Source of the DNA: JBGMEA01 sp041447245
GTDB lineage: Bacteria > Bacillota > Clostridia > Eubacteriales > Anaerofustaceae
Length of the DNA stretch: 64,000 bases
Assembly (NCBI GenBank): GCA_041447245.1
Contig: JBGMEA010000012.1
Coordinates: 310,001-374,000 of the forward strand
Direction: 5' to 3'
Below are positions 1 to 7,932 of this stretch, piece after piece. Position 1 is the first letter of the stretch. Each line of letters starts with the position of its first letter. The notes below the pieces were generated by a model. The model worked only from the letters and a program-made list of their open reading frames with translations. It did no database searches and was not told the DNA's origin. Both the position numbers and the translations under genes were made by a program.

Positions 1-147
1 GGCAAATGCTTCGAGGAATGCGATAAAAATCGGAAGAAAAAGCATCGGGGCTTTGTTAAACCATTGCATTCCGATGGACATTGCGATTCCGATAAGAAAA
101 CAAAACCAGAAATTCATTATCAATCCAAAAAATTTTCTATTGATCAT
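1..147 (-). CDS. Small membrane protein, N-terminal part (cut by window edge)
   Basis: The reading frame starts at ATG 147 behind AAGGAG and runs open to the first base, giving 49 residues. They form a very hydrophobic segment (starting MINRKFFGLIMNFWF) with at least one and probably two membrane helices. The pattern recalls small DUF2798-like integral membrane proteins, but too little is present to assign a family. It faces the same way as the reductase gene to its right, about 130 bp away. The start is supported by the ribosome-binding site; the function is unknown. Confidence 0.55.
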   Translation of the reverse strand, partial: MINRKFFGLIMNFWFCFLIGIAMSIGMQWFNKAPMLFLPIFIAFLEAFA

Positions 148-275
148 AAATAAAATATCTCCTTGACTATTTATAAATTAATCATTATATTTTTATGTCA
201 AATCGAATCATGTCAAAGTTAATCTGTGGATGAGATTCGCTTCAGAAAGTATAGGACTGAGAAAATTTGATACCT

Positions 276-1244
276 CTACATGTATTTCTGAAGATCCCAA
301 TATGTACCGACTTTTTCTTTCCAAACGAAGCTGTATTTTTCGATGAGATCGGCAGCACATAATGCTTTTTGTCCTGTTAATTTTTCCACGTTGTCCGTTA
401 CGATGTCCATCAATCCATCCCGAACCCCATATTCATTGGTAACCATGTCATTCCCGCAGAAAGGTACAGGAGATTGAGAATAGTCTCCGTCAGTCGTGCG
501 GGGGATGTGAATGGAATCCAAGTAATCGAAAAATTTGTCAGGGCTTACCGGTATGTAGGTAAACGGGAGACCGGATGCATCGGCGATCAAGCGGACGATT
601 TCTCTCTGTGTGATGGATTCTCCGCCCGTAACGTCATAGGCTGTATTCAAAGCTCCTTTTCCCTGCAGCAGGGCGCTGCCGACTCTGCCACTGTCATCTT
701 TTGCTATATAGGTTGCTTTTCCTTCTCCTGCGGGGGTAATCCATTTATAATCGCTTATATTTGCCAACAAAACCGAATTGATAAGATAGTTTTCCAAATA
801 CAGATTGTTTCTCATAATATTGTAATTCAATCCGCTTTCACGGAGAAATCCTTCTGTAGCGGTATGATCCGGCAATACGTATTGATCATATCCTGTTCGA
901 TCCGCACCGAGAAAGGATGTGTAAGTGACGTGGTCGATTCCTGCTTTTTTTGCTGCGTCCACGACATTCTGGTGCTGTACGATTCGCAAGGGACCGTTAA
1001 TGATGCTTGAGACGAAGAACATCCGCTGCACCCCTTGAAATGCTTCATTCAATTGGGAAGCATTATCATAGTTTGCTTCTTTGACCGTGACTCCCCGTTT
1101 GATCCACATATCATATTTGTCTTTTTGCAATCGATTCAAATCAGGTACCGTAAAAATAAGCTGACTGCTATCGACCGCTTCAAGCATATTTGCGGCAACC
1201 CGTCCTCCCAATTGCCCATCTGTGCCGGTGATAAGATATTTCAT
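276..1244 (-). CDS. NmrA-like / QorB-type NAD(P)-binding reductase
   Basis: A 322-residue protein beginning MKYLITGTDGQLGG, which is the glycine-rich dinucleotide-binding loop of atypical short-chain dehydrogenases. The length and the lack of a clear Tyr-x3-Lys catalytic pair fit the NmrA/QorB subgroup, which includes NAD(P)H-quinone reductases and redox-sensing regulators. AGGAGG lies 9 bases before the ATG. It is the last gene of a leftward group that begins with a UroD-like gene at 2598 and a 41-aa ORF, so it may share the TetR-controlled promoter at 2719-2747. The substrate cannot be inferred. Family assignment is good; physiological role is unknown. Confidence 0.8.
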   Translation of the reverse strand: MKYLITGTDGQLGGRVAANMLEAVDSSQLIFTVPDLNRLQKDKYDMWIKRGVTVKEANYDNASQLNEAFQGVQRMFFVSSIINGPLRIVQHQNVVDAAKKAGIDHVTYTSFLGADRTGYDQYVLPDHTATEGFLRESGLNYNIMRNNLYLENYLINSVLLANISDYKWITPAGEGKATYIAKDDSGRVGSALLQGKGALNTAYDVTGGESITQREIVRLIADASGLPFTYIPVSPDKFFDYLDSIHIPRTTDGDYSQSPVPFCGNDMVTNEYGVRDGLMDIVTDNVEKLTGQKALCAADLIEKYSFVWKEKVGTYWDLQKYM

Positions 1245-1297
1245 ATTTTTTTACCTCCTGTATCAATCAAAATATGCTTACTGTTTCACATTTGTCA

Positions 1298-1423
1298 TCA
1301 GTCGCACATGTTGAACCACAATGTTTTCAAGAATACCGAATATTCATCATCATTATTTGGCGCAATATTCAGCTCTTGTCTGATCTCTGCAAGCAGTTCT
1401 ATAATTGTCTTGTTCTCATTCAT
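1298..1423 (-). CDS. 41-aa ORF directly after UroD-like gene
   Basis: A short frame beginning MNENKTIIELLAEIRQEL, 41 residues, starting 11 bases after the stop of the UroD-like gene and preceded by AGGAGTG. The composition is protein-like: an acidic amphipathic N-terminal helix and a hydrophobic end (FLKTLWF). Equivalent tiny ORFs of 44 and 45 residues follow the other two UroD-like genes in this window (25856-25990 and 47502-47639). The three sequences are not obviously alike, although each has a hydrophobic or aromatic end. No function is known to me; translational coupling to the UroD-like protein is an inference from spacing. Confidence 0.6.
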   Translation of the reverse strand: MNENKTIIELLAEIRQELNIAPNNDDEYSVFLKTLWFNMCD

Positions 1424-1434
1424 GATTATCACTC

Positions 1435-2598
1435 CTAGTAAATGCCGTATTCGTGCGCACAGTTCAATGCTGCTTTGAAATTCTCAGGATTCACATCATC
1501 CGGCGCAATCAGGATATTATCTGTTGTAAGTATGAATCCTCCCCCCGGCGCACAGGAATCAATGACCATTTTTGTCTGATCGATGCATTCCTGTTTTGTG
1601 CCGTATTTCAAGAGTCTCGTGCTCAGACCTCCCGCGATTGTCACATTACTGCCGATTTTTTCTTTCGCGCTTTTCAGGTCATCCTTTTCAAGCAAAATAA
1701 TGGATTTTCCTTTCGGGAATTCATTAATAAACTCATAAAGATGTGATGCGGCAGTTTCCATATAAAATTCGAATTTGAAACCTTGTTCCATGAGCGGAAA
1801 GAATATTTTTTTAAATGACGGCCAATAAATTGTTTCGAATTGTTTGGGGCTCAGAAAACCTGGCAGATGGATCGGCACGAATATAAAAGGAAAACCTCCT
1901 TTGCAATGGACATTGGAAGCAAACGTGTCAATCAGAATATCCGCAAATCGATCTGCTGTTTCCAGTACCATTTCAGGGCGTCGTCTGATATCCAGAGAAA
2001 TTCCTTTAAATCCGCGATAGAAATCAAACAGAATATCCACTGCACTGATACCCATTCCACCGTTGACTGAAGGTAACCCAAACTGTTCTTTTGCGATTTC
2101 GCCGCTTTTTATCATATTGCCCACAAATTCATTCAGGCTGGCAATAGATTTTTTTAACGATCCTTTGATTGCGTCTTCCTCACCGCGAAGATTGGGATAA
2201 CGTTCGGGGAACAGTTTGTTGAATGTGAATTCAAGCGGATCATTAATTAATTTTGGGTAATCCTCAGGATCAGGCATCATGACTGTTTCCTGATGCTGCA
2301 GCGTGTAGCCGTCTTCCGAAACAAAAAAGGAATCACTGCCGAGTGCATCATAAAAATTGATTGCTCTCTGGCTTCCCGTGGCAAAAACACCATCGAATTC
2401 AAAGTCGGTCATCACTTTTGCGTAGGCAGAAAACTCTTTTTCAAAATCGTCAATGATGTCTTTTATTTTGGTTTTGGAATAGCCGTAAACCCATGTTTGA
2501 TACAGTCCAAGTACCGGGACTTTGTCCGGTTCGGTCAGGTTTGTTGTCGCAATAAAGCGACCGACCCGTTCGTTGAATTTTTTTTCCAGTTCGTTCAT
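1435..2598 (-). CDS. Uroporphyrinogen decarboxylase (MtaA/CmuA-like) superfamily protein
   Basis: A 387-residue protein of the UroD-fold superfamily, which includes heme-pathway decarboxylases and the cobalamin methyltransferases MtaA, MtbA and CmuA. The C-terminal half has the family landmarks: GGLSTRLLKYGTKQEC (the 'G..... L..GT' strand) and the closing PENFKA segment. The zinc motif of methyltransferases (His-x-Cys and a later Pro-Gly-Cys) is absent: the matching places read FYMETAAS and APGGGF. It is probably the first gene of an operon with a 41-aa ORF and a reductase, under a strong promoter with two operator-like sites. True heme synthesis is unlikely given the context and divergence. 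A methyl transfer or demethylation role is inference. Confidence 0.75.
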   Translation of the reverse strand: MNELEKKFNERVGRFIATTNLTEPDKVPVLGLYQTWVYGYSKTKIKDIIDDFEKEFSAYAKVMTDFEFDGVFATGSQRAINFYDALGSDSFFVSEDGYTLQHQETVMMPDPEDYPKLINDPLEFTFNKLFPERYPNLRGEEDAIKGSLKKSIASLNEFVGNMIKSGEIAKEQFGLPSVNGGMGISAVDILFDFYRGFKGISLDIRRRPEMVLETADRFADILIDTFASNVHCKGGFPFIFVPIHLPGFLSPKQFETIYWPSFKKIFFPLMEQGFKFEFYMETAASHLYEFINEFPKGKSIILLEKDDLKSAKEKIGSNVTIAGGLSTRLLKYGTKQECIDQTKMVIDSCAPGGGFILTTDNILIAPDDVNPENFKAALNCAHEYGIY

Positions 2599-2687
2599 AA
2601 TCGATAACTCATCCTTAGATCATTTTCATGATTTTTTTTATTGCATCATCAACCTTTGATCTGAGGTCGACGATAGATATGATTTGC

Positions 2688-2712
2688 CAATCAAAAAAAC
2701 AAACGCGTTTGT
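2688..2712. promoter_or_regulatory. Operator-like repeat, downstream copy
   Basis: Contains the perfect 14-bp palindrome ACAAACGCGTTTGT (2699-2712), preceded by a CAATCAAAA run. A near copy (two differences over 25 bp) is at 2745-2769, exactly 57 bp away. It lies just past the -10 box, where a bound repressor would cover the transcription start. Confidence 0.65.
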
Positions 2713-2718
2713 GTTTTG

Positions 2719-2747
2719 ATTATAACTTTTTTATTTTGATATGTCAA
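2719..2747 (-). promoter_or_regulatory. Consensus sigma-A promoter of the UroD-like operon
   Basis: Read on the minus strand, TTGACA (2742-2747) is followed by exactly 17 bases and TATAAT (2719-2724), a perfect consensus promoter. It lies about 120 bp before the UroD-like start codon at 2598. The two operator-like repeats (2688-2712 and 2745-2769) cover the start-site region and the edge of the -35 box, which suggests a strong promoter held off by a repressor, most simply the adjacent TetR protein. Confidence 0.8.
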
Positions 2748-2769
2748 TCAAAAAAATAAACACGTTTGT
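2745..2769. promoter_or_regulatory. Operator-like repeat, upstream copy
   Basis: Second copy of the 25-bp repeat seen at 2688-2712, with T for C and A for G inside it, so the palindrome is less perfect (core ACACGTTTGT). It touches the -35 hexamer of the promoter at 2719-2747. Binding by the adjacent TetR protein is inferred. Confidence 0.6.
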
Positions 2770-2821
2770 TTTTTTACTAAAGAAAAAACACTGATGATGC
2801 AATACAGTGTTTCCGGTATGA

Positions 2822-3475
2822 CTACAATATGTTAATATAATCTTTATCTGAGATTGATGAAAAAAGCTCTTTTGCTCGGTCAATAATATTTTGCCTGAGT
2901 TCATAATCGATTTTGAGTAATTCCAAAAAAATGGAAGGAAGCTCATCAATTACCTCATCGGCAGTGACCTTCGATTCCTGATTATCAATGGAACGCAACA
3001 CACTGCTGAATCCGCTGATGTAATAGAACATATACACACGCATTTCTTCAATGGAAAGCTTGCTGCTGAATGCCTGCACTTTTTCATCGATTAAGTTGAC
3101 GAATTCGGGTACTTGTTCAGACATGGATCGTAAGGTTTGTGTCTGCTGAAATTCGGTAAAAAACCTCCGTTGTACCGGATCTTTTTGGACTTGACATCCA
3201 ATCAATTCGCGCAAAAGCAAAATAACCAGTGCATTCTTGTTCGACCCACCAACGTTAGAGATGAATTTTTCGACTTTTCGGAAATATTCCTGCATAATAC
3301 GGGAGGCCAATTCTTCCTTACTGGTGAAATACATGTAAAAGGAAGCTTGATTTCGAAATCCAATTTCTTTGCAGATCATTCGGATTGATGTTTTTGTGTA
3401 ACCATACTCTTTAAATAATACTTTTGCACATTCCAGTATTTTCAGTTGCATTAATTCATTTTTTTGGGTTGCCAT
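2822..3475 (-). CDS. TetR/AcrR-family transcriptional repressor
   Basis: A DNA-binding regulator of 217 residues. The N-terminal helix-turn-helix region reads ILECAKVLFKEYGYTKTSIR followed by a segment ending ASFYMYFTSKEEL, the standard TetR layout; the remainder is a helical ligand-binding domain I cannot assign to a ligand. I place the start at ATG 3475 (MATQKNEL) because GGAGG is 5 bases upstream; the longer frame would start inside the -10 box of the gene's own promoter. It lies upstream of, and in the same direction as, the UroD-like operon, with the two operator-like repeats between them. It probably controls that operon and perhaps itself. Confidence 0.9.
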   Translation of the reverse strand: MATQKNELMQLKILECAKVLFKEYGYTKTSIRMICKEIGFRNQASFYMYFTSKEELASRIMQEYFRKVEKFISNVGGSNKNALVILLLRELIGCQVQKDPVQRRFFTEFQQTQTLRSMSEQVPEFVNLIDEKVQAFSSKLSIEEMRVYMFYYISGFSSVLRSIDNQESKVTADEVIDELPSIFLELLKIDYELRQNIIDRAKELFSSISDKDYINIL

Positions 3476-3495
3476 TTGATCCTCCGGTATTTGCA

Positions 3496-3525
3496 TTATA
3501 TCACGGAACGACGAAAAGAGACAAC
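3496..3525 (-). promoter_or_regulatory. Promoter of the TetR gene
   Basis: On the minus strand, TTGTCT (3520-3525), 18 bases, then TATAAT (3496-3501). Transcription would begin near 3489, which fits the translation start chosen at 3475 and rules out the in-frame ATG at 3496. Confidence 0.5.
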
Positions 3526-3549
3526 GTAATCAGGTTAGTGCAATCAAAC

Positions 3550-3580
3550 AAAAACAGATATGTGGTTACATATCTGTTTT
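3550..3580 (-). terminator. Terminator after the flotillin operon
   Basis: Inverted repeat AACAGATATGT / ACATATCTGTT with a short loop and T-rich flanks on both sides. It lies 15 bp after the flotillin stop codon and could work in both directions. Confidence 0.7.
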
Positions 3581-3594
3581 GTTTTGGTAGAATA

Positions 3595-4998
3595 CTATTC
3601 TGTTGTTTCGACTTCGTCTGTTTTGGCGTCGGCGGATTCCGTCACCTGTTTCCCAAGGAATTCAGGTAACTGCATCCCGGTCATTTCAAACAGCTCGTTG
3701 ATCGGCGGCAATGACTTCATCAGTCCCGAGAGGAAATTCGCTGTGGAGGTTTGTCCTCCCGTGCCCGCACCGCTGTCCCAAACCGTGACTTTGTCGAATT
3801 TGATGTTCTTGATCGCGTCGACCTGAATGGTGAGCAGTTGTTCCATCTTGTCGGCAAGCAACAGTCTGAGTGCGCTGTTCGGGTCGCCTCCCGCCGCTTC
3901 GACGATTTTTGAGAGCCCTTGTGCCTGACGGATCAGGATTTCCTGAGCACCGCGCGCTTCGGCTTCCATTTTCGCGTAGATCGCGTCCGCTTCCCCTTTT
4001 GCCTGACGTCTGGTTCGTTCCGCCTGCGCTTCCGCCTGGATTTCCACCTGACGTTTTGAGATTTCCGCCTGAACGATGACGTCCGCTTCCAAGGTTGCTT
4101 TTTCTTTCTGCGCACGTGCCACTTCGGCGAGTTGCTGCGCTGCATAGGATGCTTCCTGCGCCTGCGCTTCCTGAATCTTTTCCGCGGAAACCGCGATCTT
4201 GAGCGATTCCGCCTGTTTTTCTCTCAGCTCCGCATCGGATGCCGCAATGGTGATTTTGGCTTCGTTTTCCCCCTGTATGGCAGAGGAGTTGGCTGCCGCT
4301 ACCTGCACCCTTTCGTCCCTGTTCGCGTTTGCCTGACCGATTGCACCGTCTCTCTGTTTTTCCGCAACCGACTTTTTCGCGTCGTTGATCGCCTTTGCGG
4401 CTGCTTCCTGCCCGAGGGCATCGATGTAACCCGATTTGTCGTTGATGTCGGTTACGTTGACGTTGATCAGACGCAAACCGATTTTTCTCAGTTCCGTTTC
4501 AACGTTGCCGGAAATGGCTTCGAGGAACTTATCGCGGTCGGTGTTGATTTCTTCGATCTGCATGGTTGCGATGATGAGACGAAGCTGTCCGATGATGATA
4601 TCTTCGGCAAGCTGCTGCACTTCGTTTAAGCGAAGTCCGAGCAATCGTTCCGCCGCATTCTGCATGATGCCCTGTTCGGTCGAAATCCCGATGGTAAAAC
4701 GGGAGGGGACATCGATACGGATGTTCTGTTTCGACAGCGCGTTTCTGAGATCAACGCTGATGGAAATCGGCGTCAGGTCGAGGAACGCATAGGCTTGAAT
4801 GACCGGCCATACGAATGCCGCACCGCCGTGAATACAGCGGGAGGAACGCGTGGTGCCGTCCTTGTTGTTTCCTACGTTACCGTAGATGACCATGATTTTG
4901 TCCGACGGGCATTTTTTGTATCTGCTGAGTACAACGATGAGCATCGAGAACAGCAGAATCGCAATGACCGAGATGAGAATAATGACGTATACTGGCAT
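3595..4998 (-). CDS. Flotillin-like SPFH-domain membrane protein
   Basis: A 467-residue protein with one N-terminal membrane helix (VYVIILISVIAILLFSMLIV), then an SPFH/Band 7 domain (about residues 30-200), then a long Ala/Glu/Gln-rich coiled coil (about 200-380; repeated EAQAE, RRQAKGEAD), and a Gly-containing tail. This is the architecture of bacterial flotillins (FloT/YuaG), scaffold proteins of functional membrane microdomains. It is downstream of an NfeD-like gene (36 bp away, same strand), the usual partner arrangement of yuaF-yuaG in Bacillus. Family assignment is firm; the cargo here is unknown. Confidence 0.9.
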   Translation of the reverse strand: MPVYVIILISVIAILLFSMLIVVLSRYKKCPSDKIMVIYGNVGNNKDGTTRSSRCIHGGAAFVWPVIQAYAFLDLTPISISVDLRNALSKQNIRIDVPSRFTIGISTEQGIMQNAAERLLGLRLNEVQQLAEDIIIGQLRLIIATMQIEEINTDRDKFLEAISGNVETELRKIGLRLINVNVTDINDKSGYIDALGQEAAAKAINDAKKSVAEKQRDGAIGQANANRDERVQVAAANSSAIQGENEAKITIAASDAELREKQAESLKIAVSAEKIQEAQAQEASYAAQQLAEVARAQKEKATLEADVIVQAEISKRQVEIQAEAQAERTRRQAKGEADAIYAKMEAEARGAQEILIRQAQGLSKIVEAAGGDPNSALRLLLADKMEQLLTIQVDAIKNIKFDKVTVWDSGAGTGGQTSTANFLSGLMKSLPPINELFEMTGMQLPEFLGKQVTESADAKTDEVETTE

Positions 4999-5034
4999 TT
5001 TACAACTCCTTTGATGTGATTTTATTTGAATTTG

Positions 5035-5772
5035 TTATTTTTGCTTTCTTGCTCTGACCAACAGGGTTGTCGGGGAGGATAATCCCACGACCGTTATTTC
5101 GCTGCCGGGCATCAGGTCGGATTCGTCATCCGTTACCGCGTCCGCTTCAATGTACTGTTCCTGAACCAACACATTTACCTTGCCGCGTCCGCTGCGTGCA
5201 TGCGGCACTCTGAGGTAAACCGTCGCAGTTTTCCCTACGGCGTTTGCGAGATTGGTGGTGCCGTTGAATGCGAGTTTCATCGAGGCTTTCAGAATCCATG
5301 CCATGATGGTCATGGACGCAAGTCCCGCGGCAAAAGCGATGATGAAAGCGGGAACTTTTGCTACTCCCGATTGCAGACACGCCAGTCCGCTCCATCCGAA
5401 GATCGTAAAGAAGGCGATGAACCCTCTGACCGTAAAGAGCCGGAGCCCGTGATCTGCCAAAGACCCATCATGATCATGCTGATCGAAATGTCCGTCATGC
5501 TGCACGTCGAAATTTCCGTCTCCGTCCATATCGTATGTGCCTGCGTGCATCGCAGAGTCGATGCCGTGCATATCGAACGTTGTGTCAAAATCCGCGGATG
5601 TATCTCCGATTTCCCCGTCCAACCCCGACACGTCCGAATCCGTCGATGCGTCGTGTCCCCCGAATCCGAGAATCAACATCACTGTCTGGATGATGAGTAT
5701 GAGGGTTGATGGAACCGCGACGATTGCAAAAATCTGTTCGGTAATCGTTAAAGATTCCCACCATGCTACCAT
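5035..5772 (-). CDS. NfeD/YuaF-like membrane protein with C-terminal OB fold
   Basis: A 245-residue membrane protein. It has an N-terminal helix (around residues 12-35), a long Asp/His/Gly-rich acidic loop (about 40-110), then two or three membrane helices (about 110-165) and a soluble C-terminal domain (about 175-245) with the 'GKTATVYLRVP...GRGKVNVLVQ...EADAVTDDE' pattern of NfeD-type OB folds. Such proteins pair with flotillins, and the flotillin gene follows directly. The acidic, His-rich loop could bind metal, but that is only a composition argument. First gene of a two-gene operon. Confidence 0.8.
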   Translation of the reverse strand: MVAWWESLTITEQIFAIVAVPSTLILIIQTVMLILGFGGHDASTDSDVSGLDGEIGDTSADFDTTFDMHGIDSAMHAGTYDMDGDGNFDVQHDGHFDQHDHDGSLADHGLRLFTVRGFIAFFTIFGWSGLACLQSGVAKVPAFIIAFAAGLASMTIMAWILKASMKLAFNGTTNLANAVGKTATVYLRVPHARSGRGKVNVLVQEQYIEADAVTDDESDLMPGSEITVVGLSSPTTLLVRARKQK

Positions 5773-5888
5773 TGTTATTCACCATTTCTCCGGCAAGAGA
5801 TTTTGTTTCGTGTCGTCTTTTGCCGGCAGAGACGACCGTATCGTTTATGTGTCATGTTACTGTTTATTATCGTAACGTATCGTTTTGA

Positions 5889-6443
5889 TTATCGGTAATC
5901 CAGTTCCGCATACAATTCCAGTGCCTGCTGGCGGATGCGGTGCGCCCGATACGCCGTAATCATGATGCGGAGCACTTCACACAGACGCTTTGCTCCGTCT
6001 TCGACCTCTCCGCAGAAGGATGCCGTGATTTCGGAAACCACGTCGTCCGGCTCTTCGCTGCCGTTTTCCTGCAGGGCTGCCAGACAATCCACGAAGTAGG
6101 AATACAGATCGCTGTCATCGATGATGTCATCCGAATCATCCGCGAGGACGCCGTTGATGTATCCGAGGACGTGCGCGGTTTGATCGAGCGTAAAGATGTC
6201 TTTGAGTACATTGATGTTCAGAATGCGGCACAGTTGACTGCGCGTATATTTCTTTTGTACGGGAGGCGAGAGATAACCTCGTTTGACCCAATTCTGAATC
6301 ACGTGGCCTTCCAATCCTGTCAGCTGGCTGATCTGTGATAACACAAGCCCTCCGCTGTAAAACATCGGGGTCAGAATCTGATCCGCAATTCCTGGGCTCA
6401 GATCGGTATCAACCGTTGTGCCGGGCAGTTTGGACACTCTCAT
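5889..6443 (-). CDS. DUF1836 MerR-like helix-turn-helix protein
   Basis: A 184-residue protein whose central part (LSQISQLTGLEGHVIQNWVK, then RGYLSPP) is a MerR-like winged helix typical of the DUF1836 family of Firmicutes. The rest is helical and acidic (DDSDDIIDDSD). AAGGAGG lies 7 bases before the ATG. The gene has its own consensus-like promoter (6492-6520) set among palindromes, so autoregulation is plausible. Known DUF1836 proteins have no firmly assigned role that I can name. Upstream on the same strand are two other uncharacterised genes, which end 125 bp away. Confidence 0.8.
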   Translation of the reverse strand: MRVSKLPGTTVDTDLSPGIADQILTPMFYSGGLVLSQISQLTGLEGHVIQNWVKRGYLSPPVQKKYTRSQLCRILNINVLKDIFTLDQTAHVLGYINGVLADDSDDIIDDSDLYSYFVDCLAALQENGSEEPDDVVSEITASFCGEVEDGAKRLCEVLRIMITAYRAHRIRQQALELYAELDYR

Positions 6444-6469
6444 GGGAATGCCTCCTTTCGAGTTCGTTT

Positions 6470-6483
6470 GATTATTAATAATC
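6470..6483. promoter_or_regulatory. Palindrome GATTATTAATAATC before the DUF1836 gene
   Basis: A perfect 14-bp palindrome between the -10 box and the ribosome-binding site of the DUF1836 gene. Directly next to it an inverted repeat (CTTGAC at 6483-6488 against GTCAAG at 6505-6510) spans the promoter. This is a likely regulator site, possibly for the DUF1836 protein itself. Confidence 0.45.
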
Positions 6484-6491
6484 TTGACATG

Positions 6492-6520
6492 ATAATATCA
6501 TATGGTCAAGTGATTGTCAA
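6492..6520 (-). promoter_or_regulatory. Promoter of the DUF1836 gene
   Basis: On the minus strand TTGACA (6515-6520), 17 bases, TATTAT (6492-6497): a near-consensus sigma-A promoter about 50 bp before the start codon at 6443. Confidence 0.7.
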
Positions 6521-6568
6521 TAGTCGTCATTTGAAATTATATTATTTTTCTATCGGTAATCTGCCCGA

Positions 6569-7468
6569 TTATTCCGTGGTTTCGGGAAACAGCATTGCGA
6601 ATGCCTCCGCATCCGATGCCGCGTTCATTCTGACTGCCAGATTTCGCGAAGTATGCAGGAGATAATTTGCAATGAATCGGTCTTTGATCCGAAAGCGATG
6701 CAGGATGTCGGAACCGGCGCTGCGGAGCATCTCCGACTTTCGGCGGCTGTCCGACTCTTGCCAGATGGAAAAGAGCGAGAGGCGATCCTGTCGGTGCATC
6801 GAAAGCCCGTAGGGTTCTTTTCCACAGAGCGTAAGCCCGAGCGCTGCAAACGCTACGGGTTCATACAGATTGAGCGGAACTTCTTCATATCCGGGATATA
6901 GAAAAGAATGCAGGGTATGCATCGCATGCGGATCAAAACGCAGACAGAATTCATTTTCCGCAATGATTCGGCTCAGCCATCCGCAGATGTAATCGACTCC
7001 GCGCGCTTCGATGAGCGGGTGGGCGAGGGGATAATCGATTGAGCAGGGAATTTCGTGAGAAAAAAATTCCGCATCATACCGTCCGAAAAATGCGCCGATT
7101 TCCTTCAGGCTTTCGTGATAACAAACATTGTTCAATGTGAGTTTGGTTTCGATTGCTTTTCGGTAAAGACGGCTGCCCAGTTTGCACTTATTACGAATCG
7201 CATCTTGCCCAATCGGAAACGCTTCGGTCACAGAATCCAATCGGATGCCGCGCTTTTCTGCTTCCCGCTTGCCGCAGCTGAGCGTATAGGCGACCGATTC
7301 CGCCAGTTCGCGTGCCGTGTCGACGGGAACGGAACTGCTGTCGCCCGAGGTGTATCGCCGCACCCGGTTTGCGAGTAAGTCATAATATTCCATCTCCTGT
7401 TGTGATGCATCGCTTGCCCCCGACTGTTTTGCGGACTCCGATGGGATCATCCGATTTTTATCCATCAT
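6569..7468 (-). CDS. Uncharacterised protein, probably DUF6179 family
   Basis: A 299-residue soluble protein with no signal peptide or membrane segment. It begins MMDKNRMIPSESAKQSG and has a helical composition with a recognisable start region (RVRRYTSGDSSSVP) that I associate with the DUF6179 family of Clostridia. Its ATG overlaps the stop of the upstream gene in an ATGA, so the two are co-translated. In other Firmicutes a DUF6179 gene commonly sits next to a DUF6323 gene, as here. No function is established; the family label comes from memory and is only moderately sure. Confidence 0.65.
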   Translation of the reverse strand: MMDKNRMIPSESAKQSGASDASQQEMEYYDLLANRVRRYTSGDSSSVPVDTARELAESVAYTLSCGKREAEKRGIRLDSVTEAFPIGQDAIRNKCKLGSRLYRKAIETKLTLNNVCYHESLKEIGAFFGRYDAEFFSHEIPCSIDYPLAHPLIEARGVDYICGWLSRIIAENEFCLRFDPHAMHTLHSFLYPGYEEVPLNLYEPVAFAALGLTLCGKEPYGLSMHRQDRLSLFSIWQESDSRRKSEMLRSAGSDILHRFRIKDRFIANYLLHTSRNLAVRMNAASDAEAFAMLFPETTE

Positions 7469-7932
7469 TTCTCCTCCGCGGCTTCTTCGAAGTATTTCGG
7501 CTCCCGATTGTTCATTGCGATCAGCGTTTCGGCATCCAGGTCAAGCACTGCCTGCACTTCGCCCCCGCAGAATCCATCAAATAATTTCTTCATAGATTGG
7601 ATCAGCTCGTCATCGGTCAGAAGATCATCGGTTGCGTTTTTCAGATAATAAAAGGCTTCCGTCAGTTGAGCGAGGGTCTCGGCATAGTTTTTCTGCGAAA
7701 GGTAAGGGGAGTCGCAGAATGCTTCGATGAGCGATCGGAAAATGCTTTCCCCGAATTCGACCCGTCCGCTTTCTTTCAGCGCATCGTTTCTGCGTATGAC
7801 GAGCATGACGGTATCTTCACGGTTCAGGCTCAGCCCATATTTTGCACTGACGGAATTGCATGCGAGAAGTGCGTCGGCGCTGCGCTCCGATGAGAATGCC
7901 GTCAAATTCAAAAAATCATCCTGTTTGGTCAT
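7465..7932 (-). CDS. Uncharacterised protein, probably DUF6323 family
   Basis: A 155-residue acidic helical protein (motif YLKNATDDLLTDDELI near residue 95). I choose the second of two adjacent ATG codons (7932) because GGAGG is 6 bases before it, against 3 for the first. It overlaps the next gene by 4 bases (ATGA), so the two probably act together. The family name is from memory of paired DUF6179/DUF6323 genes. There is no transmembrane segment and no recognisable catalytic motif. Confidence 0.65.
   Translation of the reverse strand: MTKQDDFLNLTAFSSERSADALLACNSVSAKYGLSLNREDTVMLVIRRNDALKESGRVEFGESIFRSLIEAFCDSPYLSQKNYAETLAQLTEAFYYLKNATDDLLTDDELIQSMKKLFDGFCGGEVQAVLDLDAETLIAMNNREPKYFEEAAEEK

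Noticed and set aside
1435..2598. Match to an E-x14-E-x20-H zinc motif that I recall for an O-demethylase methyltransferase
   Set aside because: The first UroD-like protein has an E-x14-E spacing near its C-terminal half, but the position for the final His is Leu, and the other two proteins do not fit either. I do not claim O-demethylase identity.
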